Assembly (NCBI RefSeq): GCF_945952435.1
Contig: NZ_CAMFHZ010000004.1
Location: 62,001-126,000 of the forward strand
DNA from: an uncultured Microbacterium sp.
GTDB lineage: Bacteria > Actinomycetota > Actinomycetes > Actinomycetales > Microbacteriaceae
DNA length: 64,000 nt
Direction of reading: 5' to 3'
Position numbers and translations under genes: made by a program. Each line of letters begins with the position of its first letter. Positions within the stretch are counted from its first letter, which is position 1. Positions 63,440-64,000 of this stretch are shown in pieces. The notes under the pieces were generated by a model. The model did no database searches, was not told the DNA's origin, and saw only the letters and a list, made by a program, of their open reading frames with translations.

Positions 63440-63513
63440 TGGGGCGGGCGGGACTTGAACCCGCGATCGTTGGGTTATGAGCCCACTGCCTTCACCAGCT
63501 TGGCCACCGCCCC
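63440..63513 (-). tRNA. tRNA with CAT anticodon (tRNA-Met, or Ile2)
   Basis: A 74-base cloverleaf on the minus strand. The acceptor arm GGGGCGG/CCGCCCC is complete, the anticodon loop is CTCATAA with CAT, and the T arm contains GGTTCAAGTCC. The base of the anticodon stem has a G-A mismatch. The first acceptor pair is a normal G-C, so it is not the initiator tRNA. Elongator Met and Ile2 (lysidine-modified) cannot be separated by eye. Confidence 0.9.
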
Positions 63514-63671
63514 GGACTTCCGAGGATACCGGTGCGCGGGCGCCCCTCCGACCGCGAGCGCGCGGTCTCGGCGCCGTCTCGGCGCTTCGTGGGCCGATAT
63601 CGCCGTGCTCCTGGACCCTGCACAGAACGCCGCGTGGCGTCAAGCCCCTCTTCGTCGGTCGTACCGCTCGA

Positions 63672-63715
63672 TACCGTGAACCGTGCCCTCACATCCGTGA
63701 ACGGCACGGAAGGAG
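63672..63715 (+). promoter_or_regulatory. Promoter and hairpin leader of the 54-residue membrane protein
   Basis: A TACCGT hexamer (63672-63677) is followed by a leader holding the stem CCGTGCC (63681-63687) and GGCACGG (63703-63709). The 3' arm touches the Shine-Dalgarno site GGAAGGAG (63708-63715). CCGTGAAC occurs twice, 21 bases apart. Confidence 0.45.
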
Positions 63716-63721
63716 TCCGTC

Positions 63722-63886
63722 ATGAACATCCTCTTCATCGTCATCGTCGTGATCGCCATCATCCTGGCCATCACCGGTGGCTTTGTGCAGTCGCTCAACT
63801 TCCTGCTCTGGGTGGGTCTGATCCTCCTGGTCCTGGCCGTGATCGCCTGGCTGATCCGGTCCATGACCGGGCGCCGCACCCCCTGA
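63722..63886 (+). CDS. 54-residue two-span membrane protein
   Basis: A very short gene. The ATG has a strong GGAAGGAG ribosome site 6 bases ahead. The protein has a first span FIVIVVIAIILAITGGF, a short turn with QSLNF, a second span LLWVGLILLVLAVIAWLI and a basic tail RSMTGRRTP placed on the cytosolic side. Two stacked hairpins follow the stop, the second a good terminator. The function is unknown; small hairpin membrane proteins of this size are often stress-linked or partners of larger complexes. Confidence 0.85.
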   Translation: MNILFIVIVVIAIILAITGGFVQSLNFLLWVGLILLVLAVIAWLIRSMTGRRTP

Positions 63887-63930
63887 CAGCAGGCGGAGGG
63901 AGAGGCGCGTCGTCCCCAGCGGACGCGCCG

Positions 63931-63961
63931 GAGGGCGACGGTCGGGCAGGCCGTCGCCCTC
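63931..63961 (+). terminator. Hairpin terminator after the 54-residue gene
   Basis: An 11-bp perfect stem GAGGGCGACGG with its complement and a 9-base loop, followed by TTCTCGTCC. A second stem GGCGCGTC/GACGCGCC lies just before it at 63904-63929. Confidence 0.75.
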
Positions 63962-64000
63962 TTCTCGTCCTCGCGTCGGATTCCGGCTCGTCCCCGCCGA

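Overview
The window is ordinary, gene-dense chromosome from a high-GC actinobacterium, most likely a Microbacterium-type member of the Microbacteriaceae. Signs of this are the very GC-rich third codon positions with long open antisense frames, the GlgE/GlgB/GlgX alpha-glucan genes, GatCAB for indirect tRNA amidation, an oligoribonuclease, a group II truncated haemoglobin, a ferrochelatase with extra cysteines like the actinobacterial [2Fe-2S] forms, the clpS-DUF2017-zincin group, and a large number of leaderless promoters. I see no prophage, insertion sequence, CRISPR array or rRNA operon.

Layout. 1-12.4 kb: end of a trans-sulfuration enzyme gene, an MFS exporter, an SDR oxidoreductase, a CtpE-like P-type ATPase, an acyltransferase, a YbaK-type deacylase, a DoxX-like protein, a PepN aminopeptidase, a cation/proton antiporter and an MBL hydrolase. 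12.4-22.3 kb: tRNA-Glu, a second acyltransferase, then on the minus strand glgX, glgE, glgB, an ECF sigma factor and a DUF4349 membrane protein. 22.3-35.5 kb: cysteine desulfurase and mnmA (tRNA 2-thiolation), a GNAT-AAA+ fusion gene, ligA, a DEAD-box helicase, an acyl-CoA ligase and gatCAB. 35.5-43.4 kb: a repeat block, dinB, a GerW-like small protein, a P-loop kinase-like gene, the operon GNAT-zincin fusion/clpS/DUF2017, tRNA-His, orn, tRNA-Arg, a PAP2 phosphatase, a LysE exporter and an SSB. 43.4-54.7 kb: a lipoprotein, ettA, two thioesterases, an unknown gene, a small XRE regulator with a palindromic operator, a FAD dehydrogenase, glbO, an MscS channel and a second pepN. 54.7-64 kb: ferrochelatase, rpiB, a Nei-type glycosylase, a second repeat block, a PaiB-like protein, a YtcJ-like amidohydrolase, dps, an acyltransferase-SGNH protein, a gamma carbonic anhydrase, tRNA-Met(CAT) and a 54-residue membrane protein.

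Expression logic. Seventeen gene starts have a TANNNT -10 element exactly 6 bases before an ATG or GTG with no room for a Shine-Dalgarno site. Four more have a 7-base gap, and six match at 6 bases with a different first base in the hexamer. These are leaderless transcripts. Downstream genes of operons start by ATGA, GTGA or TGATG overlaps. A minority of genes (dps, ettA, tesB, the FAD dehydrogenase, the GNAT-AAA+ gene, the 54-residue protein) have real leaders with Shine-Dalgarno sites.

Most novel points: (i) a GNAT domain, lacking the usual acetyl-CoA loop, fused to an AAA+ ATPase; (ii) a GNAT acetyltransferase fused to the zincin of the clpS operon, which suggests a link between acetylation and the N-degron pathway; (iii) a dps control region with a 17-bp direct repeat spaced 41 bp; (iv) two blocks of a GTCGTTGAGCGAGC-type intergenic repeat; (v) an ECF sigma factor translationally coupled to a two-membrane-span DUF4349 protein.
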